Shown: one piece after another, positions 1 to 8,761 of the stretch
How the letters are laid out: every line of letters starts with the position of its first letter
How positions within the stretch are numbered: the stretch's first letter is position 1
Program-made: the position numbers and the translations under genes
Source: Candidatus Thiodiazotropha sp.
GTDB taxonomy: Bacteria > Pseudomonadota > Gammaproteobacteria > Chromatiales > Chromatiaceae
Assembly (NCBI GenBank): GCA_023838465.1
Contig: JAIVEQ010000005.1
Location: forward strand, 62,001 to 126,000
Length of the DNA stretch: 64,000 bases
Reading direction: 5' to 3'
Notes under the pieces: model-generated
Told to the model about the DNA's origin: nothing
What the model saw: the letters and a program-made list of their open reading frames with translations, nothing else
Databases searched by the model: none

Positions 1-929
1 CCAGCAAGGCAAGACGGTCCCGCCAGCCTGTAGGTATATGGCTTATTCCCTGGAAAGTCAGCATTCTGTACCTCCGCACGATATGGCATTTCCAGAACAT
101 CAGGCATGTGTGCTGTTGCAGATGTGTCGAGGAGGGCAATGTGAATACCACCTCGTTCAATCAGATCCAACACACTAGATACTAATTGACCGGTTTGCCA
201 GGCAATCGCCGAACCGGGTTCAAGTATGATTTCGAGATGAGGGTGACGCTGACGGAATGTCTTGAGTACGTCAATCAAGTGATCTACATCGTAACCTGAG
301 CGGGTCATTAGGTGACCACCACCCAGATTGCACCACTTCAGATAGGGCAGTACATGTCCAAATTTTTGTTCTACCGCTTCAATGAGGCGTTGTGTGGAAT
401 CGGCTTCGCACTCACATAGGGCATGTACATGCAGTCCCTCTATACCCTCCGGAAAACCATCTGCAACCTCTTCAGGGGGAATGCCGAGTCTCGATTCCCT
501 GCCACAGGGGTTATAGATATCGGTCTCTACCTCATCTATGCCGGGGTTGACCCTTAGTCCGCAAGAAATATGAGCTGAAAGGGCCTGTTTTCCAAAGCTT
601 TGCCATTGGCTCAATGAGTTGAAGGAGATGCGATTACATAGCTTAAGCAATGAGGGGAAATCTGTTGCGCTATAAGCTGGTGCATAGAGATGGACATGAC
701 CGCCAAAGTGCTGCCGGGCCAAGCGTGCCTCATTGTGTGAGCTGGCAGAACACCCTAACAGATATTCACCGACCATGGGGAAGGCAGACCACATGGCAAA
801 AGCCTTCAGAGCAAGAATAATCGTACATCCTGATGCCTGCTGTACCTGGTCAATCAGTTGTAGATTTTTTCTCAGTTTCGATGCTTCCAACAGGTAGCAG
901 GGGGAGGGTAGTGTCGCGCTGTCAATCAT
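1..929 (-). CDS. nspC: Carboxynorspermidine decarboxylase, 3' end cut off by the window
   Basis: PLP-dependent decarboxylase that converts carboxynorspermidine to norspermidine (or carboxyspermidine to spermidine). I translated it directly from the minus strand: it begins MIDSATLPSPCYLLEAS and shows the PLP lysine in ILALKAFAMW (K42), a glycine-rich NLGGGH stretch and an EPGSA phosphate-binding motif, all typical of the alanine racemase-fold (group IV) decarboxylases. The ATG at 929 is preceded by AGGATC, a weak Shine-Dalgarno. About 309 codons are present and the C-terminus lies outside the window. It follows the carboxynorspermidine dehydrogenase gene on the same strand, the usual pair for this polyamine route, and the spacer between them is almost entirely an inverted-repeat element. 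Confidence 0.9.
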   Translation of the reverse strand, partial: MIDSATLPSPCYLLEASKLRKNLQLIDQVQQASGCTIILALKAFAMWSAFPMVGEYLLGCSASSHNEARLARQHFGGHVHLYAPAYSATDFPSLLKLCNRISFNSLSQWQSFGKQALSAHISCGLRVNPGIDEVETDIYNPCGRESRLGIPPEEVADGFPEGIEGLHVHALCECEADSTQRLIEAVEQKFGHVLPYLKWCNLGGGHLMTRSGYDVDHLIDVLKTFRQRHPHLEIILEPGSAIAWQTGQLVSSVLDLIERGGIHIALLDTSATAHMPDVLEMPYRAEVQNADFPGNKPYTYRLAGPSCLA

Positions 930-931
930 GA

Positions 932-1080
932 TCCTAGAATCCGCAGTTGAACATGGATTTTTCACAAATTTATGGTACGTTCCACAACTCACCCAATGGG
1001 TGCAGGAAAAAATCCAATATTAGAGTCAGCATTTCATTACCTTACGTCAGAGATCAGCGGTTAACTGCGGAAGCTCGGAT
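932..1080. repeat. MITE-like element with terminal inverted repeats, copy 1
   Basis: A block of about 149 bp that is clearly homologous to the block at 2382-2532 (shared internal stretches such as GGATTTTTCACAAATT, CAATGGGTGCAGGAAAAA and CAGCATTTCATT). Its ends are imperfect inverted repeats (about 15 of 18 positions) carrying CCGCAGTT at the left and AACTGCGG at the right. It fills the spacer between the carboxynorspermidine dehydrogenase gene and nspC, and its right end supplies the last ten or so codons and the stop of the dehydrogenase. No transposase is encoded. Confidence 0.8.
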
Positions 1081-2282
1081 GATACAGGTAGGTCGTCAAT
1101 ATCAATATGGCATGCAACATCATGCCAGGGTAGACCGTAGCGATTGAGATCCTGCATAAAAGGATCAGGATCGAACTGTTCCATATTCCATACACCAGGC
1201 TGGTACCATTTGCCCTCCAGGATCATTTTCGCACCGATCATCGCAGGTACACCGGTTGTGTAGGAAACGCCCTGAGCACAGGTTTCCTTATAGCAGGTCT
1301 CATGATCACAGGTGTTGTATATGTACCTGGAAGCTGGCTTACCATCCTTCACACCGTGAAGAATGCAACCAATATTGGTCTTTCCCTTCGTGCGTGGCCC
1401 CAGAGAGGCAGGGTCAGGCAGCAGCGCCTTGAGAAACTGTAGTGGAATGATCTGCTGGCCTTGAAACTTCATCGGTTCAATACTGTCGAGTCCCAGGTTC
1501 TGAATCACCTCAAGGTGTTTTAAGTAGCTCTCACCAAAAGTCATCCAAAACCGCATCCGTCGAATCGGGATGTGTTTGGTCAACGATTCCATCTCTTCGT
1601 GGTAGAGAAGGAACATTTTGCGTGGTCCGATTTCCGGGAAATCGAAGACTCTGGATATTTCCATGGGTTGGGTTTCAATCCATTTGCCCTCATCGAAATA
1701 ACGGCCGTTGGCAGTTACCTCGCGAATATTGATTTCCGGATTAAAATTAGTGGCGAAGGGATAACCGTGATCCCCCGCATTACAGTCGAGAATATCTACA
1801 CTATCAATCTGGTCGAAGTGGTGTTTTAAGGCATAAGCAATAAATACATTGGTTACTCCAGGATCGAAGCCTGAACCCAGTAATGCCATCAATCCAGCAT
1901 CTATGAAGCGCTGCTGATAGGCCCACTGCCACTTATATTCAAACTTAGCTTCATCCCGTGGTTCGTAGTTGGCTGTATCAAGATAGTTAATACCGGTCTC
2001 CAGACAGGCATCCATGATCGTCAGATCCTGATAAGGCAGGGCGACGTTGATGACCATTTTAGGTTCAATTGTGCGGATAAGCGTAACTAATTCAGATACA
2101 TTGTCAGCATCCACCTTGGCGGTGTGAATCGAACATCTCTTTATCTCGCTGGCAATCTGATTGCATTTTGACAAGGTCCTGCTGGCTAGCCATATGTCGC
2201 TGAAGATGGTTGGTAACTGAGCGCATTTATGAGTAACGACGCGACCAACACCACCTGCACCGATGATTAAAACTCGACTCAT
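1047..2282 (-). CDS. Carboxynorspermidine dehydrogenase (saccharopine dehydrogenase family)
   Basis: NAD(P)H-dependent enzyme expected to join aspartate beta-semialdehyde and a diamine into carboxynorspermidine or carboxyspermidine, the step before NspC. The 411-residue product opens with a Rossmann dinucleotide-binding motif (VLIIGAGGVGRVV, residues 4-16). It then follows the saccharopine dehydrogenase/carboxynorspermidine synthase pattern, with a conserved GFDPGVTNVF segment near residue 138 and a Cys-containing stretch near residue 330. The gene lies immediately upstream of nspC on the same strand. Oddly, the final codons (the SELPQLTADL tail) and the stop lie inside the right end of the inverted-repeat element at 932-1080, so the C-terminus was probably remodelled by the insertion. 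Assignment is by family resemblance and neighbour. Confidence 0.9.
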   Translation of the reverse strand: MSRVLIIGAGGVGRVVTHKCAQLPTIFSDIWLASRTLSKCNQIASEIKRCSIHTAKVDADNVSELVTLIRTIEPKMVINVALPYQDLTIMDACLETGINYLDTANYEPRDEAKFEYKWQWAYQQRFIDAGLMALLGSGFDPGVTNVFIAYALKHHFDQIDSVDILDCNAGDHGYPFATNFNPEINIREVTANGRYFDEGKWIETQPMEISRVFDFPEIGPRKMFLLYHEEMESLTKHIPIRRMRFWMTFGESYLKHLEVIQNLGLDSIEPMKFQGQQIIPLQFLKALLPDPASLGPRTKGKTNIGCILHGVKDGKPASRYIYNTCDHETCYKETCAQGVSYTTGVPAMIGAKMILEGKWYQPGVWNMEQFDPDPFMQDLNRYGLPWHDVACHIDIDDLPVSSELPQLTADL

Positions 2283-2381
2283 ATGAATATCACTCTAGCA
2301 AGAACAGTTAAGCACAGATTTTAGACTTAGGATGATCAAGTCGTCTTCAAGTTTTTTTAGTCAGGTGATCGTCTCTTTTTA

Positions 2382-2532
2382 ACCTAGAATCCGCAGTTGG
2401 GTGCGTCGGGATTTTTCACAAATTCATGTAGCACTCCACAACTCACACAATGGGTGCAGGAAAAACCCCGTATTTAATTCAGCATTTCATTGCTTTACGT
2501 CTGATAACAGCGGTCAACTGCGGAATCTAGGT
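2382..2532. repeat. MITE-like element with terminal inverted repeats, copy 2
   Basis: A 151-bp element bounded by 18-bp inverted repeats that match at 17 of 18 positions: ACCTAGAATCCGCAGTTG at 2382-2399 and its near-exact complement at 2515-2532. The interior is homologous to the copy at 932-1080. Its right edge directly abuts the stop codon (2533-2535) of the small gene to the right. It has no coding capacity of its own, so it is probably a non-autonomous miniature element whose partner transposase lies elsewhere. Confidence 0.85.
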
Positions 2533-2949
2533 TCAAGGATTGTCATCACTAAAATCGCCTGCTTCACCACTTTTTTCATCGTCACTGGCGTGCTGATGAC
2601 GGGGTCCAAATTCAGTCTCAAGTCGTTGCTCAATCAGATTACGGATTCTATGTTCCAAGGTACTGTCGAGCTCGTCATGTAAGAGCTGTCCAATTCTGGC
2701 AGTGGTCTCTTCAATAGCTTGTTTCACTGCCTCGGTGACCAATGGTCGAAGATTATCCTCCAACTGTTTTGCGATATCGTCCCGCATGGCGAGGAGTTCC
2801 TCGTCATATTCAGGTACACCGCTGTCCTCCATCTCACCGTCTTCATCGATAAAATCGATATACTCAGATTCCACCTCATCCGTAGTGACCACATCTTCCA
2901 ATAGTGGAATGGCATGGTTCTGATCGTCTGATTGTTCGTCTTTGCTCAT
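2533..2949 (-). CDS. Small acidic helical protein of unknown function downstream of holC
   Basis: A 138-residue acidic protein without signal peptide or membrane segment. The N-terminal third is an Asp/Glu-rich, probably disordered tail. The middle (about residues 50-115) is predicted to be amphipathic helix with many Glu, Arg and Leu residues. The C-terminus is again charged. Its ATG follows the holC stop codon directly (TAGATG), so it is almost certainly translated with holC. I do not recognise a family. The stop codon touches the edge of the inverted-repeat element at 2382-2532. Confidence 0.75.
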   Translation of the reverse strand: MSKDEQSDDQNHAIPLLEDVVTTDEVESEYIDFIDEDGEMEDSGVPEYDEELLAMRDDIAKQLEDNLRPLVTEAVKQAIEETTARIGQLLHDELDSTLEHRIRNLIEQRLETEFGPRHQHASDDEKSGEAGDFSDDNP

Positions 2950-3378
2950 CTATTTGATGTCATGTTTGTTAAGTGGATAGCCTCTGTCACGATAAAAGCG
3001 GAAACGTTCCCGACCTGCTGTGACGACCTGGGGTTCCTTGTCTATGATCTCCGCGACACGCTCGAAGCGGCTGAAAAAGTTGGGTACCTGGTTATCGAGG
3101 TTAATCAAGACATCCTGTTCTTCACCTGTTTCCCCATCATGGCTGATGATGACTGGTGTGGCCAGAGGATCACACTGATTGGCCATCCCATGGGGGATAA
3201 AACTGCCTTGGCGGAAGGTCCATAATAATCTATCCATATGTCTCGACTCCTCTTCAGAGCCGGTATGGATATAGATTCTGCGTCCCTGATGATAAATTTT
3301 CTCACTCAGCCGACAGGCCAAGGTAAAACGGTTACCCATGGCTCGCTCTTCAAGGACATAGAAATCAACCTGGGTCAT
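2950..3378 (-). CDS. holC: DNA polymerase III chi subunit
   Basis: Accessory subunit of the DNA polymerase III clamp-loader complex, where chi links psi and the clamp loader to single-strand-binding protein. The 142-residue length and the sequence pattern fit HolC: the VDFYVLEE start, RLSEKIYHQGRRIYI, a LDRLLW-like helix (MDRLLWTF), the SFIPHG motif and the late FSRFERVAEIID segment. It sits between pepA (76 bp upstream on the same strand) and the small acidic gene, and pepA-holC is a common gammaproteobacterial order. Confidence 0.92.
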   Translation of the reverse strand: MTQVDFYVLEERAMGNRFTLACRLSEKIYHQGRRIYIHTGSEEESRHMDRLLWTFRQGSFIPHGMANQCDPLATPVIISHDGETGEEQDVLINLDNQVPNFFSRFERVAEIIDKEPQVVTAGRERFRFYRDRGYPLNKHDIK

Positions 3379-3454
3379 GATTACTCCAGTTTGCTGCTGG
3401 GAGTCAGGCTAGCGCGCTGTGTTTCTGGACAGGCACTTGTGGTTGTCGGTTGTC

Positions 3455-4948
3455 TCATTGTCCGCAGCGCTTCAGTAAAAACTGGGTGAGTAGCGATACG
3501 GGTCGGCCAGTGGCCCCTTTGCTGGAGCCACTGCGCCAGGCGGTACCGGCGATGTCCAGATGGGCCCATTTGAACTTTTTGGTAAAGCGGGATAGAAAGC
3601 AGGCAGCTGTGATGGTACCTGCACCCTTACCGCCGATGTTGGCCATATCCGCGAAATTACTATCGAGCTGCTCCTGATAATCATCCCATAAGGGCAGCTG
3701 CCAGACGCGATCTCCAGTGTGGGTGCCTGCAGCCAACAGTTCGTTGGCCAGGGTCTCATTGTTGGCCATCAAGCCGGATGCCTGGCTGCCGAGGGCAACA
3801 ATACATGCCCCCGTCAGGGTGGCGATATCAATGACTGCCGCAGGGTTAAATCGTTCGCTATAAGTGATGGCATCACAGAGAATCAATCGGCCCTCAGCAT
3901 CGGTATTGAGTATCTCTATGGTTTGTCCCGACATGCTGGTAACGATATCACCCGGTTTGTTGGCATCACCATCAGGCAGGTTCTCTGAAGCTGGCACAAT
4001 ACCGATGAGGTTGATTGGCAGTTCCATTGAGAGACATGCCTTGAGAGTACCTATGACAGTCGCTCCACCACACATGTCATATTTCATCTCATCCATGGCT
4101 GCAGAGGGTTTGAGGGATATGCCGCCAGCATCGAAGGTCAATCCCTTACCAACCAGTACCACCGGCTTTGCTGTAGATTTCCCACCCATGTACTCCATGA
4201 CAATCAATTTTGCAGGCTGGCGGCTGCCACGGGAGACGGAGAGTAGGGCGCCCATCCCAAGCTTAGTCATCTGCTTCTCATCGAGAACCCGCACTTTGAG
4301 GTTGCTATGTAATCGTCCCAGTTTCCGTGCCTGCTCGGCCAGATAACTGGGTGTACAGATATTGCCGGGCAGGTTTGCCAGATCCTTGGTTAATTTTATC
4401 CCGTCAGCAACGGCGGCAGCCTGTGACAGCGTCTTTTGTGCAGATTTAAGATGACGGCGGTCACTAATAAATAGAGCCAGGCGCTTGAGGGGGCGCTCTG
4501 TTTTCTTGACTTCACTTTTAGTTTCGGTGAATCGATAAAGGCTTTCCTCGGCACCCATCACTGTATCCCTAATGGTCTGATGGGGGGAGTTGTCATTGAT
4601 AACCGTTTCACTAAGACCCCAGATCGCCTCAATGGCATGACTCTTATCTAGACTTTTAATGACAGTTGCGACCGTCTTGGCGTACTTTTTTCTGCTAAGA
4701 TCACGCAATTTACCCAGTCCAACTAACAAGACGCGTTCGGCTTGAATACCGGGTACATCATAGAGCATCAACTGTTGTCCACTCTCCCCATCCATATCGC
4801 CACGTTTTAGAATGCGTTGAAGGAAGCCCTTGCTTGCTTTGTCCAGCTGCAGTGCCATTGGTGAAAGTTGACGTTTGGAGAAGACTCCGGCAATCAGACA
4901 CGCGGTACGTTGTTTGGTAGGGTCACCGGATTTTATGCTGTATTCCAT
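3455..4948 (-). CDS. pepA: Leucyl aminopeptidase, M17 family
   Basis: Cytoplasmic dinuclear-metal aminopeptidase that removes N-terminal residues; in enterobacteria PepA also acts as a DNA-binding architectural protein. At 497 residues it matches the family length. The catalytic core is intact: K268 and D273 in VGKGLTFDAGG, K280 in GGISLKP, D291 in KYDMCGGA, and the NTDAEGRL signature at 351-358 with D353, E355 and R357. The N-terminal macrodomain-like half is less conserved, as usual. It is the first gene of a pepA-holC-small gene set and is divergent from lptF. Confidence 0.96.
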   Translation of the reverse strand: MEYSIKSGDPTKQRTACLIAGVFSKRQLSPMALQLDKASKGFLQRILKRGDMDGESGQQLMLYDVPGIQAERVLLVGLGKLRDLSRKKYAKTVATVIKSLDKSHAIEAIWGLSETVINDNSPHQTIRDTVMGAEESLYRFTETKSEVKKTERPLKRLALFISDRRHLKSAQKTLSQAAAVADGIKLTKDLANLPGNICTPSYLAEQARKLGRLHSNLKVRVLDEKQMTKLGMGALLSVSRGSRQPAKLIVMEYMGGKSTAKPVVLVGKGLTFDAGGISLKPSAAMDEMKYDMCGGATVIGTLKACLSMELPINLIGIVPASENLPDGDANKPGDIVTSMSGQTIEILNTDAEGRLILCDAITYSERFNPAAVIDIATLTGACIVALGSQASGLMANNETLANELLAAGTHTGDRVWQLPLWDDYQEQLDSNFADMANIGGKGAGTITAACFLSRFTKKFKWAHLDIAGTAWRSGSSKGATGRPVSLLTQFLLKRCGQ

Positions 4949-5249
4949 GAGTGGGATGGCCTCACTATTTCTTGATGCTGGTTGGTTTTCTGTAGGATAG
5001 ACAGGAATATCACTGGTTTTTATACACTAGGAACCTGGCAATGTCAGGATCACACCCTATTTTCGAGCCAGTCATTATCGATATTACCAGGTTTACAGAA
5101 TCAATAACCATTTAACATCTCGAGTGGCGTAACGTATAAATTGATCGCTATGAAGGCCTGTAAATACCATACTGGACAGCGTAATCAGCAAGCCAAGGCT
5201 GGTTGGTTAAATGCCAGTAGATATGACCCTATATTCTAGGAACTGAGAT
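4949..5249. other. Divergent intergenic region pepA/lptF
   Basis: About 300 bp between the pepA and lptF starts. It must hold two outward promoters, but I could not assign a convincing -35/-10 pair to either. Nothing else was recognised in it. Confidence 0.5.
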
Positions 5250-6356
5250 TTGATCACGCTAATTGACCGTTACTTGCTGAAAGAAGTGCTTAAGGCATTA
5301 CTGGCCATTCTGCTTGTATTGGTTCTGATTATGCTGAGTAACAGTTTCATCAAGCTTTTGAAAGAGGTGGCATCTGGTGATTTAAATACCAATCTACTTT
5401 TCCAGGCACTCGGTTTGCAGATGGTTGTCTATGTCTCTCGTCTGATACCACCCGCTTTCTTCTTTGCTGTGTTGTATGCGGTTGGGCGAATGTACCGGGA
5501 CAGCGAGATGGTTGCTCTGGAATCTTGTGGTATAGGTGGGTTTCGTCTCTATCGTTCATTGATCCTTGTGGTCGCGCCGGTGGCGCTGTTAACCGGTTGG
5601 CTATCTCTCATTGTACAACCCTGGGCGAGCCAACTCAGTGCAGAGTTGATGAGTAGCCAGAGCGGCCAAGCGACTGAATTGGCAGGTATCAGTGCTGGGC
5701 GTTTCAACGAATACAGCCAGGGCGATCTGGTGCTGTATGTTGAGTCGATTGCCAGTGAACAAAGACGTATGCGAAACATCTTCGTACAACAGCGAAAAGA
5801 AGGCGTATTGAGTTTGGTGAGTGCGAAGCATGGATACCAGCGCATTGATGAAGAATCAGGTGACCGTTATCTGGTGTTGGAAGATGGATACAGGCATGAA
5901 GGCACACCGGGACATGCCGATTATCGGGTCAGTGAGTTTGAACGCTATGGGTTGCGTATCAAGGCATCCGAAGGGTCTGCTGCAAAGATTACTCGCAAGT
6001 CACTCTCAAGCTATGCGCTGCTTACTTCCGAATCAATCTCGGACCGTGCTGAGTTCCAGGTCAGGATAGCACAGATTTTTGGATTACTGGTATTTGCCTT
6101 ACTGAGCCTGCCACTGAGTCGCTCCATGCCACGCCAGGGGCCGTTTGGTCGCTTGGTGTTTGCCTTTGTCCTCTATACTCTCTACCTGAGTCTGCAAGGA
6201 GTAGCAGAAAACTGGATGGTGGCTGGGACAACACCGGAATGGCTGGGTGTCTGGTGGGTTCATCTGACTCTGGCAATAGTTGGGCTATTGCTTTTGATTC
6301 CAGATACTTACCTCTATAGACGGACACACAGGAAGGTATTTGGAGGCGCTGCATGA
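5250..6356 (+). CDS. lptF: LPS export ABC transporter permease LptF
   Basis: Inner-membrane permease of the LptB2FG complex that extracts lipopolysaccharide from the inner membrane and feeds the periplasmic bridge. The 368 residues contain three N-terminal membrane helices (about 15-35, 60-80 and 98-120), a periplasmic beta-jellyroll domain (about 130-260) and three C-terminal helices (about 270-355), the YjgP/YjgQ plan. The start is TTG at 5250, preceded by AGGAAC at a suitable distance. It overlaps lptG by four bases (ATGA), so the pair is translationally coupled. Divergent from pepA, the classic arrangement. Confidence 0.95.
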   Translation: MITLIDRYLLKEVLKALLAILLVLVLIMLSNSFIKLLKEVASGDLNTNLLFQALGLQMVVYVSRLIPPAFFFAVLYAVGRMYRDSEMVALESCGIGGFRLYRSLILVVAPVALLTGWLSLIVQPWASQLSAELMSSQSGQATELAGISAGRFNEYSQGDLVLYVESIASEQRRMRNIFVQQRKEGVLSLVSAKHGYQRIDEESGDRYLVLEDGYRHEGTPGHADYRVSEFERYGLRIKASEGSAAKITRKSLSSYALLTSESISDRAEFQVRIAQIFGLLVFALLSLPLSRSMPRQGPFGRLVFAFVLYTLYLSLQGVAENWMVAGTTPEWLGVWWVHLTLAIVGLLLLIPDTYLYRRTHRKVFGGAA

Positions 6357-7417
6357 TTTCCCTGTTCGACCGCTACATCGGCGGTGCTGTTTTAGCGGGT
6401 GTAGTTGCAGTGCTTGCACTGTTGCTGGTACTGATCGGCTTCTTCGAACTGGTATCTGAATTGGAAGAGGTGGAGCGTGGTTACACCACGGCTATGGCTT
6501 ATACCTATGTTCTCCTGGGTATGCCTCGTTATAGCTATGAACTGTTTCCATTAGCTACCTTGCTTGGGAGTTTGATTGGACTGGGTATTCTGGCAGGAAA
6601 CTCGGAGCTCATGGCGATGCGTGCTGCAGGGGTATCAATCACCCGGATCGTGATTTCGGTACTCAAAGCGGGTCTTTTGGTCTTGTCGGTCGTGGTACTG
6701 GTCGGTGAATATTTAGCACCACAAGCTGAGCAGCAGGCGCAACGTATGAAGATGGAGGCATTGTCAGATCAGATCACTTTAAAAACCCGCTACGGTTTTT
6801 GGTCACGAGATGGCAATACCTTCATCAATATCCGCCAAATCCTTCCCGACGCCCAACTGGCCGATATATCCATATACGAATATGGTGAAGATGCCAGGCT
6901 GCACAGGGCAATTCATGCTGAGCGTGCTCATTATCAACTGGATGGGTGGGTTATGCAGGAGGTGGAGCAGAGTGATTTCAGTACGGAGCAAATCAGGGTA
7001 AACAGCATACCAAGTCAAGTATGGAAGACCCAACTGGAACCTTCAACACTCGATGTGTTGACCGTGAAACCTCATATGCTTGCTGCCTGGGACCTATGGC
7101 GCTATATCGATTATTTAAAGAATAATGGTCAGGCCGCGGTGAATTATGAGGTGGCTTTCTGGGGCAAGTTGACCGCCCCTCTGGTGACCTTGGTCATGCT
7201 GTTTCTTAGTATCCCTTTCGTATTCGGTTCCTTGCGCAGTGTCAGTATCGGTCAGAGAATATTTGTCGGTGCCATGTTAGGTATTGTGTTCTATCTACTG
7301 AACAGGGCCTTCTCCTATATGGCAGTTGTCTATTCGATGAATGCCTTTTTTGCCGCCTGTTTTCCCTTACTGCTGTTCTTGACCCTAGCGATATGGATGT
7401 TCCGGCGAATACGTTAA
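6353..7417 (+). CDS. lptG: LPS export ABC transporter permease LptG
   Basis: Partner permease of LptF in the lipopolysaccharide exporter. The 354-residue protein has the same plan as LptF: three helices, a periplasmic domain of about 130 residues and three terminal helices. Family features include the SLFDRYIGGAVLAG start and the MPRYSYELFPLATLLGSL segment, where the YELFP motif is typical of LptG. The start overlaps the lptF stop by four bases. A strong bidirectional hairpin follows at 7430-7467. Confidence 0.95.
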   Translation: MISLFDRYIGGAVLAGVVAVLALLLVLIGFFELVSELEEVERGYTTAMAYTYVLLGMPRYSYELFPLATLLGSLIGLGILAGNSELMAMRAAGVSITRIVISVLKAGLLVLSVVVLVGEYLAPQAEQQAQRMKMEALSDQITLKTRYGFWSRDGNTFINIRQILPDAQLADISIYEYGEDARLHRAIHAERAHYQLDGWVMQEVEQSDFSTEQIRVNSIPSQVWKTQLEPSTLDVLTVKPHMLAAWDLWRYIDYLKNNGQAAVNYEVAFWGKLTAPLVTLVMLFLSIPFVFGSLRSVSIGQRIFVGAMLGIVFYLLNRAFSYMAVVYSMNAFFAACFPLLLFLTLAIWMFRRIR

Positions 7418-7429
7418 ATGAAAACAATA

Positions 7430-7467
7430 GGCCACAAATAGACGCCGATTCGCGTCTATTTGTGGCC
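7430..7467. terminator. Bidirectional terminator between lptG and the DUF3943-type gene
   Basis: A perfect 16-bp stem (GGCCACAAATAGACGC and its complement) with a 6-nt loop, lying between two converging genes. On the minus strand the stem is followed by TATTGTTTTC and on the plus strand by a weaker T-rich stretch, so termination from both sides is plausible. Confidence 0.75.
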
Positions 7468-7486
7468 GATGCTCATTAATTTACAC

Positions 7487-8431
7487 TCAATGCCAGTGAA
7501 GGGTGAGTTGAAGGCCAATATAGTCTTTGACAACCGGGTTGCTATGTTCAACATAGGGATCATTCAAGGCAGGTATTTCCAAATGGGTGAAATTTGGGCT
7601 CTGGTAGAATGAGCGCATTTCCAGCTTACTCTCAACACCTACACCAAATAGATTGTCCACCATGGTATTGAGGGTACCGAGGGGATCGGTGGTAATGAGA
7701 ATGGTTTTATCCCAAAAGCTGAAAGTGGTCTGGCTCTTGATTTCACGGCGGGTCCCCTCAAAATACCAGCCCAACAGGGAGCCAACTGCCGGGGTGAAAA
7801 TGACATCCTGGACAGATACTGGCTCAAACAGGGCCTCTAATCCAAATTCATAGATTGAGGAGAGGGTAAAAGAAAACCAGAAAGCACCCACTTCGGTCAG
7901 CCCACGCTCTCTACCACGGGTGTAGTAGGTCATGCCCCAGTAGGGGTGGAGTATGTAGTTGATATACCACTCATCCGGATCCCAGCGAGGGTGAGAGACA
8001 TTGTCCCACCACTTTTCGAAGGTATACTCCTCTTTTTGTTCTTCGCTCCAGGCGGAGACATTTTCCGGCATCACATAGAGCAGTCCTACGATGAAAAACT
8101 GGTAGCCGAAGAAATAGGCAGCATCGTGTGTCAGGCCAGGAAAGTCAGCAGGGCTAGTGTCGTCTAATTCCCTGCCGAAGCCATAGGGTCTATCCGCAGG
8201 TTCAACTTCTTGTGCCGTGTCAAGTGAAGCGGTCAGGCCAGCATAACGAGAATGTGGATTGAGGGTCCATGAGCGCTTTGTTGTCTCCATTTCATAAAAA
8301 GAGACCGGACTTTCGGATAACCACTCCCGGGATTGTGCAGGAAGGGCGAGCAGCATGGCAAAGAGGCCAACGAACAGCCGTTGCATTGGACGCTTCATCG
8401 GAGTTCTAAACTGTGTTGTCTCTCTGGTCAT
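7487..8431 (-). CDS. DUF3943-type envelope protein
   Basis: A 314-residue exported protein of unknown function that resembles the DUF3943 family. An N-terminal signal peptide (hydrophobic stretch RLFVGLFAMLLALPAQS) follows a basic start, and an internal ATG about 12 codons in (MKRPMQR) may be the true start. The mature part is rich in aromatic residues, with a conserved-looking INYILHPYWGMTYYTRGRE segment near 150-170 and a later SSIYEFGLEALFEP segment. Weak hydrophobic stretches suggest association with the outer membrane rather than a soluble enzyme. It converges on lptG and stands alone. Confidence 0.7.
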   Translation of the reverse strand: MTRETTQFRTPMKRPMQRLFVGLFAMLLALPAQSREWLSESPVSFYEMETTKRSWTLNPHSRYAGLTASLDTAQEVEPADRPYGFGRELDDTSPADFPGLTHDAAYFFGYQFFIVGLLYVMPENVSAWSEEQKEEYTFEKWWDNVSHPRWDPDEWYINYILHPYWGMTYYTRGRERGLTEVGAFWFSFTLSSIYEFGLEALFEPVSVQDVIFTPAVGSLLGWYFEGTRREIKSQTTFSFWDKTILITTDPLGTLNTMVDNLFGVGVESKLEMRSFYQSPNFTHLEIPALNDPYVEHSNPVVKDYIGLQLTLHWH

Positions 8432-8761
8432 AGTATCTGAAATCTGTTACCCAACAGGGATCTAAAGCGACAGTGATCCTGACAGCTCGTCGGGATTCAG
8501 TACAGCAGCTGGTCTTCACGCAGTGATGACAGAAAAAGTCACAGGCGGCGTATCAGAAGGACATTGCCGGGCGCGATTATAACGGATCGATACACAGGAA
8601 CCACCCTTTACGAGGGCATTTTGTTTTTTTATAGAGCGGATTAGATTTGAGGTGAGCGATATATCAGCCGATTTGGTTGGGCTGATGGTTGTTAATAGAG
8701 GATGTAAATAGGCATTATTAAGTGTAACATAATCAATGTATTGGGATGTGTTTATAGAATT
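8432..8761. other. Intergenic region with a possible minus-strand promoter
   Basis: About 330 bp between two leftward genes. On the minus strand a perfect TATAAT lies at 8576-8581 with only a weak -35 (GTGGTT-like, around 8599-8604). It could drive the DUF3943-type gene with a leader of roughly 130 nt. Nothing else was recognised. Confidence 0.35.

Noticed and set aside
947..1147. Small frame inside the inverted-repeat element (also 2401-2682)
   Set aside because: The similarity between the two frames comes from the DNA repeat, and both run into the antisense of real genes.
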